Source: Sequoia sempervirens (Eukaryota > Streptophyta > Pinopsida > Cupressales > Cupressaceae). Taken from it: a DNA stretch of 64,000 bases. Numbering within the stretch: position 1 is the first letter of the stretch; every line of letters begins with the position of its first letter. The position numbers and the translations under genes were made by a program. The notes below the pieces were generated by a model. The model made no database searches, had not been told where the DNA came from, and was given only the letters and a program-made list of their open reading frames with translations. Shown here piece after piece: positions 1 through 13,140 of this stretch. The stretch is from NCBI GenBank assembly GCA_007258455.2, contig VDFB02275574.1:124001-188000 (forward strand), read 5' to 3'.

Positions 1-2870
1 TAGAACTGCTTCTGGCAACACCTTGTGAAGATTCGTCTCAACTGTCCTGATGAAGTCGTGAGTAAGGACTGATTTAGTCCTGTAATCGAGCTGAGTGTAC
101 TGCATTCTAAAAAACTCGCCTGTTGACTGTGAACTCAACTATGTTCTGACAAGATTTCTGGAAAGCTAAAAATAGCCTTTTGAAGAGTTATTTTCGGCTA
201 AAAATCTGAGATATGGGTTTTGTCCAGAAAAAGATTCTAAGACAACCCAAAACATCAGAAATGCGAAAAATCTGACTTCTACTCAACCATGCAAAGAGTT
301 TTCAGTTGAGAAAATTAGAAACTCGAGAACGGATGCTCTGGAGTTAAAAATTCCTGAAAAATCAAACGCACAAATTTAATTCGAGGAAGCTATACAGAAA
401 TGATCCAGATGTTCAGACTTGTCAAAATTTGCCAACTTCAGGAACATACGAATTATATTTTGAGAGAAATTTGAGAATTCAAGAGGAGAAAGATGTTTTT
501 TTTATATGTTCTTCGATGAAAATCGCCCCTATTCTTCAAATTTGCTGATGAATGTAAACTTGAACCTGCAAAGAAATTTATTTGATGCAATCGCCACTGG
601 AAACTGATGATGAATTCGCCCACCCTGTGAAAATTCGCCTCTGCGGTGAAGAACTACGAATTTGCTCAAGCTGAATGATTGATTAATGATAGGCACCATG
701 TTTAAATAAAGAGAATTCGCACCATATTGTTGACTGCAAGATTTAAAACCTCGACTGAAATAGAATAATTTTGATTGGACCCCCTCTAGTTACACTGACA
801 CTGAGTCAGAGTTCGGAATAAAAATAATAAAATAATATTCAGTTGCCAACCACATGCGAATTTCATCTTACAACACAAAGGGGCGCCAATAAATAGTTAA
901 TTGGACAAAATTGCCACCGTTCATGCTGGCATGCAATTTGAAAATCTAATATTATTTTATTTAGTTGACAAACCCTATAAAGCATTTGGACATGTCCAAC
1001 GGACTTCACTGATTTCAAAAAGTCCTCATTTGACCTCATAGGCATCCATTTGCTCAAGATATCACGTTTTTTATTAACTTCCTACTTTGTAGCTGACTAC
1101 AAAGTTACAACTGGCCATCTTCGACACTGATTTTCGGGTGACCAGACGATGCTGAGACTGAACAAGTGTATTCATTACGAAGCTTGCAGAGCAAGGAAGA
1201 AATGTCTGTTGGGAGTCATCACTACAAAATCCATCATTTAACACCTCAAAGAATTAGGTGCCCTTGATTAAATTGATTTTCAAGTACCAGACTAACCATT
1301 TCTTCAAACTGCCACTGACACTTCAAACAGCTGCTAACGACGAACGGTGAACCTTGCTGACTGGATAACAGGCTCACTGCATGACTAGAAGTATTTCGCA
1401 TCCAACGAATATATGCAAGGAATTTGAAAAGTAAAAGCGCCCCTGGCCTGAAAAGGCACGAACACCATTTTGACAAAAGTGAAACTTTCAACCAAATGCC
1501 CTACTTTGAACTCTGATATCTGAAGCTGGGATGGCCTGATTCAAGCACTGTCTATCTCGATGCGTAGCCAGAAGGACCTACGAGAAACGTCTCTGGAGGC
1601 GACGAAGCAAGAAAACTGCTTCTAAGACCTCAAAAAGAAAGGCGCCTTTCCCAGGATGGAATAGACGACAAGACTTAGCCATTTTCTGAGTTGTCTTCGT
1701 TTTTCAATATTTCCTCAAAGACCTCGCACGTACGAGCGTTTGCCAAATCCCGGAGGTTGACGGCTGGGCTCGTTGGATAGCTGGAGTAATTGCGCACAAG
1801 TCCCATGAAGATTTCGAACATCAATAACCTCATCTAACAGGCCTAAAGGCTAGGCGCCCCTGGCCTACAGAAGTTACAATGAATATTTTATGCTTCTCCG
1901 CTCGCTAAATTACGTGCCTGGTAGAATCTCTGCCACGATCTTTCAGAATGTCGGATTAACAGGCAAGTTGGTGCATCGCGAAGCCGGACTAGAGTAGCAC
2001 AGATGTCAGGAAGACCACGTCAGCAAACTGTATCATCTCAAGGGTCAATTTGAAGGGCGCCCCTGAGCTACATGGGCGCAATTACACCATTTGAGGAAGC
2101 TCTGTGATATGAACTCACTTTGTAAGCTCATCTTCTGACGTCGACTACCAGAACTCTGGGACTCGGATGACTACATTTGATAGCTCGTCGGATAGGCAGA
2201 CTAGTCATGAAGAGATCGAATACAACAACCATCAGGAAAACCAAGATCCAACCCCCTTTAAAGAGGTGCGCCCTTGAGCTACAGGGGCACAAAAGCTGGA
2301 AAAAGACAAGCTTCTGCAAACTGCAACTTCTAGAATCCTCAACTTTTGATGCCAGTTACCAGAGTTACAAGTCTCGGATAGCCTCGCAGGATAGCTCATC
2401 GGATAACTGGGGTAATTCTGAAGAGATTGACTATATTCATGAGCATTTACCACAAAATCTAGGCCTTCAAAAAGGACGCCCCTGGGCTATAGGGGCGCAA
2501 TTTTGCTTTTCCTTGAGAAATCTTCAAAAATTAACCATTGAAATCTTCGTCTTGGTCACTAAAATGACCATACAAAGGTATAAATGTCGTTATGAAATGC
2601 TCCTCCATCATAAAATGCTTCATTTTGAGTCTCTGATTCAAGTTCTGATAAACGGATACTGCCTTTGACTGACACAATACTGACCAAACTCCATGCTTGA
2701 TATTGCCCAAAAACTGTATTTGACATCATTTTAACAAGGTTTAGACTATTTTATGCAAAATGCCTTGATGAAGCAAAAATTTGGTTTGGGTACAACAGTC
2801 ATCTGTATGTGAAAAAGTGCATTGAATCTTCATGCACCCCAAGATGGGAATCAAAAACTGATAATGAAGA
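1..2870. repeat. LTR-like repeat region with a degenerate ~205-bp tandem array
   Basis: No coding gene is supported here. From about 1250 to 2500 a GGCGCC-type box returns near 1257, 1437, 1641, 1853, 2055, 2265 and 2474, spaced about 180, 204, 204, 212, 202, 210 and 209 bp. Text between boxes also aligns, for example the GGATAGCT / GGATAACT GGxGTAATT stretches near 1776 and 2400. A further box near 881 may be an older unit. The first 700 bp carry repeated AATTCGCC-like words, also frequent at 53.2-54.3 kb inside the large LTR-like unit, so this may be part of a related LTR. No ends were found. The open frame at 2177-2668 runs through the array and looks like chance. Confidence 0.6.
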
Positions 2871-3821
2871 TGTCATGACCCCTAACTAAAATATTCATAC
2901 AAATTACATATATCTGAAATAATGTAATGAAAATCAACCAAAGCATTCATACAAAATACTAAAGTCCAAAATGCCCACATAAAATAAACAGATCTGCACA
3001 TATAAACTGGCAGGAACGGAATATTTCACTCAAATAGTTAATTCAATGATTACAAGATTAGTTGTTTCAATTGTTTGCTGATAATAAAGATACCACAAAT
3101 ATATTCAAAAAAATATTTAGAATGCTCAAAAGCAAATGAAACCTCCATGTGAAGTTGCCCAAATCCAAAGGGGATTTGTAATCCAAACTCCAAGAAACCA
3201 ATGGGGTTTCATCCTCCAAACTCCAAGAAACCAATGGGATTTCATCCACTGATCTCAAGAACCTAAGGGTTTTCATCCTCGGGTCCAACAAGTGAACACA
3301 AGTGCTCAAATCTGCAATTTTGGCTTTGTTGAGATGATGTTCAAAGATGATCCAAGTTGATGAGATTGCCCACCTTATATAGAGGTCGGAGGCCTAGCAT
3401 GGGCTCCCTCATGTTGAGAGTCATTTGAAAGTTTCCTGCCATTTTACATTCAAATTTGGGCCCATTAATGGCATCCTTGGTCAACCTTGATGGTCAATGA
3501 ATTCCTTCGTTCGAACAGTGAGGCTCTATGAAAGAGCATGCCAGAAGGTGAGGGTCCATAGAAACACTTGCCAAAAGGATGCAATGGTTGGAGGGAGTGG
3601 GGATCAAGGATTGGCAATGCCAAGTGCACAAGGAAGTGAAAGTTCACAAGTCCACAAATAGTAAGGGAGTGAAAGGCTGAGGATTGGGGTTTTGGGATAT
3701 CTGATACCAACGGGTAAGCAAGGAGTGGCAAATAGATATGACAGTATGAGAAAGTCCAAAATCCCACCCAAGGCTAGAAAGTGACTTAGACATCCTCATG
3801 CTTAGGATAAGGGACATTACA
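2871..3821 (+). mobile_element. solo LTR, 951 bp, TGTCATG...CATTACA family
   Basis: The segment starts TGTCATGACCCC and ends GGGACATTACA. It is flanked by GAAGA (2866-2870) and GAATA (3822-3826), a 5-bp target duplication with one mismatch. A TATA-like TTATATAGAGG lies at about 3374, which suggests plus orientation. No internal retrotransposon genes adjoin it, so it reads as a recombination-derived solo LTR. It lies downstream of the last visible ABCG exon, inside the next intron if the gene continues to the left. Two other insertions in the window share both end motifs. Confidence 0.7.
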
Positions 3822-3826
3822 GAATA

Positions 3827-5330
3827 AGTCCCAACAAGACTAGTACCATAATCTGCAAGAAAATGAAGTGAGAACTAAGATTTCCTTGAGATTACATCCT
3901 TACTAACATAAATTTCACAAAGGTAAAGGAGTGACAAAACTCAAACCTTACAAGGTACTAGCAAGTGTGGAACAGTTAGTATACCCTTGAACTTCCAAGA
4001 AGATAATAAGAGCATAGTGTCTTTCATGTCTCAAGCTTGAATAAGTTAAAATGCCAGATTCCTTCCCTCTCCTAGATGATAAAGAACATAGTCCTTTGAT
4101 TCTAGAATGCATTTCAGCGACTTATGAGAAGCTAGGCTAGAGATCATTAGTACATCTCATTCCACAAAAGGATTTTCCACTGGAGGATTTGTGGGAAGGG
4201 CCTGAAATAATACTATAATGTAATCACATTGCGGCAAAGTAATCTGAGAAGGGATAATGTTAAAATGCCAGAACATAATCCAAATCAAAATTAGTTATTA
4301 GTACTTTAGGTCACTCCTAAGGATTCTTATAGTGATCCATACATTTTTGTTAGCTCTTAAATGTTAGTGTCTTTAATAGTACTTTTTGTTAGTAAATCAT
4401 ATTGAAGCATCTAAACAAAAGACTAGAGCCATACTGTGAGACAGTAGCTATAAATATGACCTTTAGCATTAGATTAAGGATGTATTTGCATGTAAGTATT
4501 TTTATACACAGGTCTATGGACACTGTATCTTTGCTATCTGCAGCAACCATACCCTCCTTGTAGATATTCTCAGCCTGAGTTGGCCCCCAACCTTGTCAAG
4601 ATTGTTCAGTTCTATCCTACGTACTTCACAAACTAATATTTTGAAAGCACTAATTTTCTGTTTCTTATTTCCATTTTTAATGCAGTTAGATCTTTCATAA
4701 AAAATATATGTTTTCGAGTCATAAAAAGAGAAAAAGCTTTTCTTGCAGTAAGCACTCATAATCCATATTTTCATTTTTTCACTTCAGATTCAAATTTTCA
4801 GACCCAGGGTTTTCACTCTAAGGTTCACAGGTCATCATAAGTCTCAGTTGCGGCCATAACAGAATAAATGAAATTCTTATGAGAATTCAGATCACAATTA
4901 CTCATCAGAAAAAATGTGTATTTCAAAAGCTTACCAGTAGTGACGCATGATTAATGGAGGATTGACTGTTGCAATCACTATGCCTAAAAGTACATTGGTA
5001 AAAACCGGAAAGCTTTTATGACACAAATATCTTTTGGTAACACCAACTCTGATGCAAGTGTAGTTTTAAATGGTAACATTTATGCAATATTGATAGAATT
5101 CATTGGCATAGTTAAAATAGAAAATGCACCCAAGTTGATAATGGAAAATCAGCTGGATTTGTGTACTCAGATGATTAAATGAGGAAGATATGATGTAGTT
5201 TGACAAACAAAAAGTTCTCAATTTACCTACAAAATAAATAATAAAATGCTTCCAAAAATATGGTAATGCTGTGGCCATGCAAAACCAAAAATTCATTCCA
5301 AGAAAATGCAGAGTTAGTCAACTACCCAAC
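3827..5330. other. presumed ABCG intron sequence, nothing recognised
   Basis: About 1.5 kb of AT-rich sequence directly downstream (minus strand) of the exon ending at 5331. I looked for the expected next ABCG exon, the start of the membrane domain, and did not find it. No element ends, RNA gene or long coding frame are supported. Confidence 0.5.
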
Positions 5331-5604
5331 CTGCATCCATGCACGCTTCAATAATAAGCGAAACTGCTTCCACCATCCACCCTTGTGAGGGGAAACAAAT
5401 TTCTGAGGTGCCCTAAATATCTTAGCAGTTTGCATTTCCAAATTCAAGCTACCATCTGTTTCTTTTGCAGATTTCTTGGCAAACACCTCTACTAGATAAT
5501 CAATCCGTTTATGAGATGATTCTTCACTTTGATGTGAGCTGTAGTCAATTGATATGAGATCTGCGAAAAACTCAGCCGGATTTACATGCTCATCACAAAC
5601 AAAC
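5331..5604 (-). CDS. ABCG7: ABCG7-like transporter, exon encoding the linker between ATPase and membrane domains
   Basis: This 274-nt exon begins after an acceptor reading TTCCAG at 5605 and ends AWMQ before a GTTGGG donor at 5330. Its first base completes the glycine codon left open by the exon at 30613. The protein contains HVNPAEFFADLISIDYSS, a hallmark stretch just after the ATPase domain of plant ABCG half-transporters, and ends GWWKQFRLLLKRAWMQ, the amphipathic segment before transmembrane helix 1. The family are membrane proteins that dimerise to export hydrophobic substrates; the substrate of ABCG7 types is not evident from sequence. There is no stop or frameshift, so selection appears to have kept it although its upstream partner exon is 25 kb away. 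The membrane-domain exons were not found to the left. Confidence 0.88.
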
Positions 5605-6204
5605 CTGGAATACATTCAAGCTGCCATGAGACCTCCATACCTCTCAAGTTTTAACAGTGAATCATATTGCTATCTTGCCTATGAAATGGAAAAAATTACC
5701 AAGCTTTAAAAAAAAAATGCAAATTATCTGAACATCTGTATGAGCTTATGGTTCCATTTCACTTTGCTTTCTCTTGCAACATAATTTATCTTAGTTTTTT
5801 CCTATCAAAACTTTGGAAGATTTAAATAAATCCTTCATGAGATGCAAGATTTAAATGCATCCTTCATGACTAAATGAAGATTGAAATGAAAACATCAAAT
5901 GAAAATACGCCAACTATAATGCAATTGAATCAGTAATGGCAAAGGCTTTGGCAGATAGTGTACAACCAAATATAATTTTTAAATAAATCAAATATGGGTA
6001 ACTGAAGGAATGACTTGAGTATTGAATGCTCTACACAATTAATCCTAGAAGATGGCATCTAATAACAATATTTTCTTATTATTATAGTCTATGATCGACC
6101 ACCTTTAGTCTATGATCGGCCACCTTAATTCTTCCCTAGTGTTTTCCCAGCTTCCCTTAGATCAGCATCATCATTCTTCTTCTATGGATGGATCAAAGTA
6201 ATAG

Positions 6205-8273
6205 TGTCATGTCCCCTCCATCGTGACATTAAGATAATAAAATACACATTTAAAAGATTAACCATTTGACATAAGCATAATTGTCACAGACAATATTATA
6301 ATTATAAATATTAAATAACGTTCTAAATATTAAAATAAATATTATAAATAACGATATAATTATTAAAAATAATTATTATGATCTAATGGATATATAAAAT
6401 TAATAAAGAAACTAAACATAAAATTATATTACAATTATCAAATATAAAATTATAAATAAACAATTCTGATTCATAATCACTATAATATTTTAATATAAAT
6501 ATTAATATAATATTATAATTGCCAAAACACTAAATAATATAATCATATATCAATCAATATAAAAGTGCAACGATTGAATAATAAAATACATGATGAATAC
6601 TGTATGGTTGTAGAGTGCTGGTGCGCCTCCATTCAAAGGAAACTGAACGGTTGTAAGAAAAAGTGAACAGGTTGTTTTAATAAACTCCAGAAGCCAGCAG
6701 TGAAGGATATTTGGTGGTCGTCCAGATTGAGACTAAAAAATCGAAGAGTTGAGTTGAGTGACTTGAGTCCAAATTGTATACAAGTTGAGGAAATCGTGAG
6801 CCTTAAGTTTGCCGCCTTTACTCTATCTGAGGATTAACAATAGGGGGCCGAATGTATTGTGGAAGTGAATACGTTGAAGATTGAAATAGCTGATTCGACA
6901 CTGAATAACAACCGAAGCCGTTGATACTAAAAAGGGAGGAGTCTATACACAATCTGGAAGCCACTGGAAATGACTATTAAGCTTGTGAGTTATTTTCTCG
7001 GATGCCACTGGAAATGACTATTAAGCTTGTGAGTTATTAACAAAGCGGCCAAGTGAAGTAAATTCGTGCCATGAAGATAATATAGGATTTGTGTTTGGGT
7101 TAAAGAGCTGTCCTTTTGGACAATGCGGGTCCCTCTAAGAAGACAAACACGATTTTATTAAATTGGTGACAATAATTTTAATACGCCGATGTATTGCAGC
7201 ATAGTGATATATGAGGAGCCGTTTAACTAAAGAAACCGCCAGGGTTACCCCAGAACACCATCTTTAATGAGAATCTCGACCCATTCAATAAGCAATGATT
7301 ACTAATTAAAAACAGTGATTAGATATTTCGGTGGGTCACAATTAAAATTAACTAAAAAGCATAACCTTTCAGACAAGCATCTCAATTCCAAGAGATATGT
7401 CTCTTCCTCTTAAAGCATAGAGATATAAAAAGACAATGAGGTTGGAGGGGAAGGACATCAGATAATTCACCTTCTATAGGAGATTAGATAAATTGGAAAT
7501 ATCGATCAGATACAGAAATCAGTCAACCACTTCAAATAATATACATAGCAGATTCCATATCTGGAAAGCATTTATATCCCCTAGCATTTCCATCAGATCC
7601 TACCCAAGTATATGTGTAAGCGAATAACCAAATCAGTCAGGTTTATATATCTTATCAGGAAGTCTAGTTACAAGCTGCATAAACAATTGATAAACATCAG
7701 ATATAGCACCTTACCTACATTGCTTGCATAGCAGATTATACGCAGAACAGCATTCAGTCAAAAGCATCAGCAAATTACATCTTCTTCACATGAGTTTGGA
7801 AAGATAAGAATCAGACATAGAAACCTTACCCCATTATCTATTCTCCATCCTAGAGCCTATCACCCATGCATACTTCATTATAGAATTATGATCAAGCAAT
7901 AACATCCTTATACGACATCAATAACTACCAGGATCAGCAATAAGGATTGTAATTATAATACTTAAAGTCAAGATTTATCCTACTTAAATCATTTAAGTGG
8001 TAAACTACATTGACTCAGTTTAGAGAGGAAAGGAAAATAAAGAGAATAAAACAAGTTATTCGCTGGAAACGTAGGAAGAAATAAGGAAATAGCAATAAAG
8101 GATTTATGGGGATAAATATTCTTCAGAATATAAGGATATGAGCAGAATAGAGAAGGCCTAAAGCCGGGACATCTCTTGTTGGAAGCATCTAAGTGGTGAG
8201 TTACAGCCCTAGCTAGCTTAAGCTGGTGATTCTAGGACAACATTTAGAGCAATCCCAATAAGGGGACATTGCA
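6205..8273 (+). mobile_element. solo LTR, 2,069 bp, with perfect 5-bp target duplication AATAG
   Basis: The element starts TGTCATGTCCCC and ends GGGGACATTGCA. The 5 bp on each side are identical: AATAG at 6200-6204 and at 8274-8278. Bases 6280-6560 are extremely AT-rich. A TATA-like GATATAAAAAGAC near 7421 gives plus orientation. No gag or pol is present. The start (TGTCATG.CCCC, a few bases, GTGA) and the AT-rich block near it match the insertion at 9200-14983 read on the minus strand, so the two appear to be inverted members of one family. Confidence 0.8.
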
Positions 8274-8278
8274 AATAG

Positions 8279-8908
8279 AGATTAATGGTTTTAACTTTTA
8301 AATGCTCACACATGAGAATTATGAGTCCTTGTGGTTTTGACTTGTTAAGTGATGGTATTGGCTTTCTAGCTTTTGTGGATTGGCTCTCTACTAGTAGTGG
8401 TGTGGCTTCTAGCCTTGGGATATGTGGTGGTGGTTGTTGGTGCTTGTTTCGTGGCTCCCGTGAGTAAAGCTGTCTCAACAACCCCTTATAGCATGACACA
8501 GTCTTGAACGATCACCTTAAACAAATTTTTAACTACAATAACCTTATCCTATTTAATCTAGTAACAAAAGGTATTTTGAGGAAGGGTCGGTTGACAATGG
8601 TCTGCTCAAGTTGCAGGATTCAAGTTTGGCTGACTTTGTAGATAAATCCCCCATATTGTTCCATTTGTATAGGTGAGAAAATAGTTCGAGCTCCTTCTAC
8701 TATTGTCGAAGGACTTGGTTGTAGCGAAGGCAGAGATTGCAATTGAGGTAGTTGGTGCTAAACAAGAGGGGCAAATTGAAATCATAGAGGCCTCAAAGGA
8801 GTCTCCTTAGAAGGTGTAAGGTTTATGCTTTGAACTTATTAATAGTTCCATCCATTGCATATTTGGTTCTATAGAACCACTTACAATGAACCATTTTCCT
8901 CCCCTTAG
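8279..8908. other. unassigned intron sequence before a gypsy LTR
   Basis: About 630 bp between a solo LTR and the 5' LTR of the gypsy element. A 60-codon open frame at 8285-8467 is Gly/Cys-rich and resembles nothing I know. No RNA gene or element terminus is supported. Confidence 0.4.
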
Positions 8909-10059
8909 GAATGTAATTAGAGAAATCTACATATTAGTCATGTTTAATTATATTGTAGTTGGCAATATTAGTTTCTCTTCATTGGTTGTATGCAGTTACT
9001 CATGGTCGTTGTCAATGATTGGAAGTTCTTAGCAACCATTGGCTAGTTTCTATACTTTTATTGTACTTGTAAAAGGGACCGCATATTATGAGAATTCCCT
9101 GGACTATAGTTCTCTAAGTGCATATGAATGAAATACATTGTGATATCTTCTCGCAATTACTATATGTATTTCTTATAGTCATTGGTATTTTCCTATTCTT
9201 GTAATGTCCCCAATAGGAATTATACTAATTTTAACCTAAATTACCAATTTCCCAAGCAAACAATGGATTTAGAGAGTACCTTGGCTTGATTTAATCCCTG
9301 CAAACAAGTTAGAGAAAAATTACAATAATGACTTAATAGGTAGAGTATCATGATTAAACATTAGTAACTCTAAAGTAAATTTGTTAACCCGATTATTACT
9401 CCACCTTGAGGATGCTCAATCATGGGGGAGCATGGAAGAGGGTGGTTTGACGGGGTGTCTTAGCCTCCTTGACCTCATGTGGCGAATGCCATTCATATGA
9501 GGTGGCCCCCTTGACCTCATGCGGCGCATGCCATTCATATGAGGTGGCCTAGTGAGGATCCCTCATCCTTCCATCCTTTTCCATTCCCTCGTGATTGATC
9601 TCCTTATATTGCTACACCATGATAGGGGAAGTGAGATTGCAAAAGGTGTCCTAGTAGCCAACTCTCCTAGGCCCAAAGGCAATACCTTTTGTACAAAAGC
9701 AATACCCCCTTGGCCCTTTGTGGGCTCATTTTGTCCCCCCTCCCCAAGGTGGCATACCTCGAAGAGGCCCACTCATTGTATTCCCTTGGCAATTCTCCCT
9801 TCTCCCATCATGGTGAAGGTATGTGCATATTAGATTAATTAAATTCATGTTTACTAGTAAATACATCAGCAATACATAATGAATATACTATCATAAGATA
9901 TAAGTGAAAATGCATGAATCATTGATCATTTTTAAACAATACATTATATTCCTATATAGACCCTACCATAAATATATCAACTTACAAATCTGCAATCACA
10001 AGCTAGCTTATGCAAACAAAGATTCTATGGGTTTCTCGCTGTTTTGTTTCTCTTCTTCT

Positions 10060-10320
10060 CAGGGATACCCGGGGACGCATTCCCCCCCCCCCTCAAAATC
10101 CCCCGTCCCAGTTCCCGGGATGTCCTAGGTACCAGGGGACGGCAAGGGGACAATAGGGGACTGTCCCCCATTTTTGGAAATTTCCGGGAAACGTCCCGGG
10201 GACGGGGGGATGCCGTTGACCCAATGGGGGACAGCTAACTGGTCCTGGGGACAGAAGGGGGACGGCTGAGCCGTCCCTCGACCGTCCCAAGGACGGCCGG
10301 CCATCCCCCGCGTTTTGCAA
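10060..10320. promoter_or_regulatory. hAT 5' terminal inverted repeat and GGGGAC subterminal repeats
   Basis: After the CAGGGATACCC terminus, GGGGAC, GGGACGG and GTCCCC words recur in both orientations across about 250 bp, including a run of about 13 C at 10081. The 3' end holds similar GTCCCC/GGGGAC words around 13465-13535. In hAT elements such subterminal hexamers are transposase binding sites; here that role is inferred from position only. Confidence 0.6.
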
Positions 10321-10674
10321 GTTGAAAACTTTTTTTTAAAAAGCATAAAATTAAAAAATAATGCCCCTGCCTACGTGGCATGTGTGGGCCCAAGTGTTGG
10401 GCCTCTCTAACCTCATTTTATTCATTTTGTTTGTTTGAGCAGCCAAGGGTTTGAGAGGAAAAAAAATTGCAGCCATTGAAGGAGAAGGAACAGCAGTTTG
10501 AAGGAGGAGAGGAGGTTGAAAAAGTGTTGTTGGGAGTGCAAATCCACCAAAGAGGTATGCATTTCCTTTCCCTTTTTTTTTTTTTCATTTTTTTGCAAAA
10601 TATGAAGCATACATAGTCTGATTTTTATTTTATTTTGCATTTTCAGTCAAAACTTGCATTCTAAAATCAAAAAC

Positions 10675-13140
10675 ATGAGCAACAGTGAGGGTGGGAGTGA
10701 TAGTGAAGTTGAAATGCAAGTTAGAGGGGAAACTAGAGAGCAAATAACCCCTACCCAATGCCCTCCTTCATCAACCAATACCAAAACCATGAAGGACTAT
10801 GCAAAACACCCATTAGACAAAAAAAAAACCATTCCTTCAATTTGTGGAGCTAGGGGTGAAAGACAAAAAAAATCAGGGGGGAGTAGAGTTTGGTTTTGCC
10901 ATGTTTGTGAAAAGGAGTTTAGGGGCAGCTACACAAGAGTTAGGTCTCATTTTTTGGGTGAGGTGGGCCATGGAGTTAGAGTGTGTCCTACATTGACAGA
11001 TGCAATATTTATAGAGTGCCAAAAAATTCAAATGGAGTGTGATGGTGGGGTTCAAGGTGGGTCTCCTTCTTTCCCAAGTTCACATTCATCTATGCCTACT
11101 CCTACTCCTAGTCCTTCCACGGTTGGTAGTAGTGTTATCTTAAGAGGAAAGAGGAAGGTGATTGGTAGTGATAAGGCAGCCTCAGTTGAGTCCATGTTTC
11201 AAAACCAAGCATGAGAAACCACTGAATCCTCCATTGCCAAATTCTTTTTTGCCCATGCCATTCCATTTCATGTGGCCCGTTCCTCTTATTTCAAACAAAT
11301 GGTGAAAGACATAAACACTGTTGGTCCTTCATTCATACCCCCTGAGGATCATAAGCTACGCACCACCCTCCTAGACAAAGAGTACTCCAAAGTTAATGTG
11401 TTAATGGAGGAGATGAGGCAAACATGGATGAGGACGGGGTGCTCTATAGTGATGGATTGGTGGATTGATTGTAGACGTCGGCCACTCATCAATGTCATAG
11501 TCACATGCCCTGTTGGTTCTTATTTTCTTAGAGTCGTAGATTGTTCAGGGAAACGTAAGGATGCAGACTTTCAATTTTCCATTTTGAGAGATGCCATAGA
11601 GGAGGTTGGGGCTGCAAATGTGGTGCAGGTGATCACCGATTCAGCACGTGTGTGCAAATTGGCTAGGTTGATGGTGGAGGGTAATTACAGGCACATATTT
11701 TGGACTCCATGTTGTGTTCATACATTGAACAATGCATTGAAAGACATAGGGAAGATGGATTGGATGAAGAAAACGATGGCAGAAGCTAGAGACATTCAGA
11801 TGTTCATTTGCAATCACCACACCTCACATGCTCTCTTCAAGACATTTTCAAAGAAGGAGTTTCTCAAACCTGTTGATACAAGGTATGCCATTTACTTCAT
11901 TTTGTTTCACTTTCAATTTGTATTCATAATCTGATTTTGTTTTAAATTTTTATTTTTTAATGAATCACTGAATTAATGAATGTAGATATGCCACATACTT
12001 CATCCTGTTGGAGAGGATGCTTGAGGTGCATGAGCCTCTACAACTGATGATGGTCAATGCTGAGTGGACTAGATGGCCTAATTCAAATTCTACTCAAGGA
12101 AAAAACCATCAAACAAAAGATCCTCGATGACAATTGGTGGGCCAATGTGAGGTAAGACATATTAGATGGCTGATTTTCATATTAAATTTCTGATTTTAAT
12201 ATTTTAATTTTATTGTCCAATGTTCCAACTTTTGAAGTTTCTAACATGTCAATTAACTTGTCAACTAATTATTTTGAACTTTTTGTTTGCATTTTGCAGA
12301 TATACTTGCTCCTTCATCTCGCCTATTGTAGATGTCATCAGATATGCTAATACAAACTCTCCTAGTCTTGGAGAGATATATGAGAGATTTGGCAGTATGC
12401 TTGGGAAGATCAAGCAAGTTATTTCGGCAAAGGACCCCACTTTGGATTTATATGAGCAACACATTAGGCCCATCGTGACGTGGAGGTGGAATACAATGAA
12501 CACCCCACTTCATATGGCTACCTTTGCTCTAAATCCAAAATGGTATGCACCAAGGGATGGTAGGGTGCCTCCATGTGATGATGCTGAGGTTTTAGATGGG
12601 TTCACACGGGCCATTGAAAAGATTTATCCACCAGAGCAGGCTTCACTACTTTGGTCACAATTTCTAAACTTTGCTAATCTTAATGGCCCAAACTTGAATA
12701 AACCACAGGCGAGGTTGGATAGAGCTATATTAGCTCAATCGAACCCTATTCGATGGTGGACCTATCATGGGAGGGATACACCACAGTTGAAGACACTTGC
12801 CACTCGCCTTCTTGCACAGGTTGTCAGTTCCTCTGCTACAGAGAGGAATTGGTCCATGTATAGCTTTATCCACTCCCTCAAGAGGAATAGACTTACCTCT
12901 AGACGAGCAGAGAAGCTAGTGGCCATTCATAGTGCTCTTCGGCTTCAAGATCGGTAGACTCCAGAGTATCAACAGACTCCAACTCTAGAGTGGGATATTG
13001 ATCCTGAGGACGCGGCCCAGGTAGATGAGGAGGAGACAGCTGAGGGTTTGGTTGGGGTTCCATTGGCTAAGGAGGAGCATCACAGTGGCAGTGACTCAGA
13101 GGATGACTCTGATTTTGATGCGCTTATGAGAGATGATTAG
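10675..13140 (+). pseudogene. hAT transposase with BED zinc finger, DUF659 and dimerisation region (broken)
   Basis: The ATG at 10675 follows an acceptor-like TTTTCAG. The first segment carries a BED finger (WFCHVCEKEF, then RVRSHFLG, then a late Cys). A TGA at 11212-11214 interrupts an open frame that resumes at once and holds the DUF659-like catalytic part (FIPPEDHKLRTTLL, SIVMDWWIDCRRRPLINV, QVITDSARVC, WTPCCVHTLNNAL). Splice sites follow: donor after 11882, acceptor before 11986, donor after 12151, acceptor before 12300. The last exon has the hAT C-terminal signature SSSATERNWSMYSFIHS. An extra A in the run at 12100 shifts the frame, and TAG at 12955 cuts off an acidic tail that stays open to 13140. 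Both stops can arise by C-to-T change in CGA/CAG. Enzyme role: excision and reinsertion of the element in the nucleus. Confidence 0.88.

Noticed and set aside
2177..2668. 163-codon open frame on the plus strand
   Set aside because: It runs through the ~205-bp degenerate tandem array, has no recognisable domain, and unit lengths near multiples of three can keep a frame open by chance.
4514..4774. Minus-strand 86-codon frame as the next ABCG exon
   Set aside because: It shows no transmembrane pattern and no similarity to the start of the ABCG membrane domain, and lacks a matching acceptor.
7230..7260. CAGGGTTACCCC as a second terminus of the 10-kb hAT element
   Set aside because: It matches the terminal motif but lies inside a solo LTR with no partner end or 8-bp duplication nearby; probably chance.
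8161..8176. GGGACA at 8171 as the end of the solo LTR starting at 6205
   Set aside because: The following bases (TCTCT) do not match AATAG; the end at 8273 followed by AATAG gives a perfect duplication.
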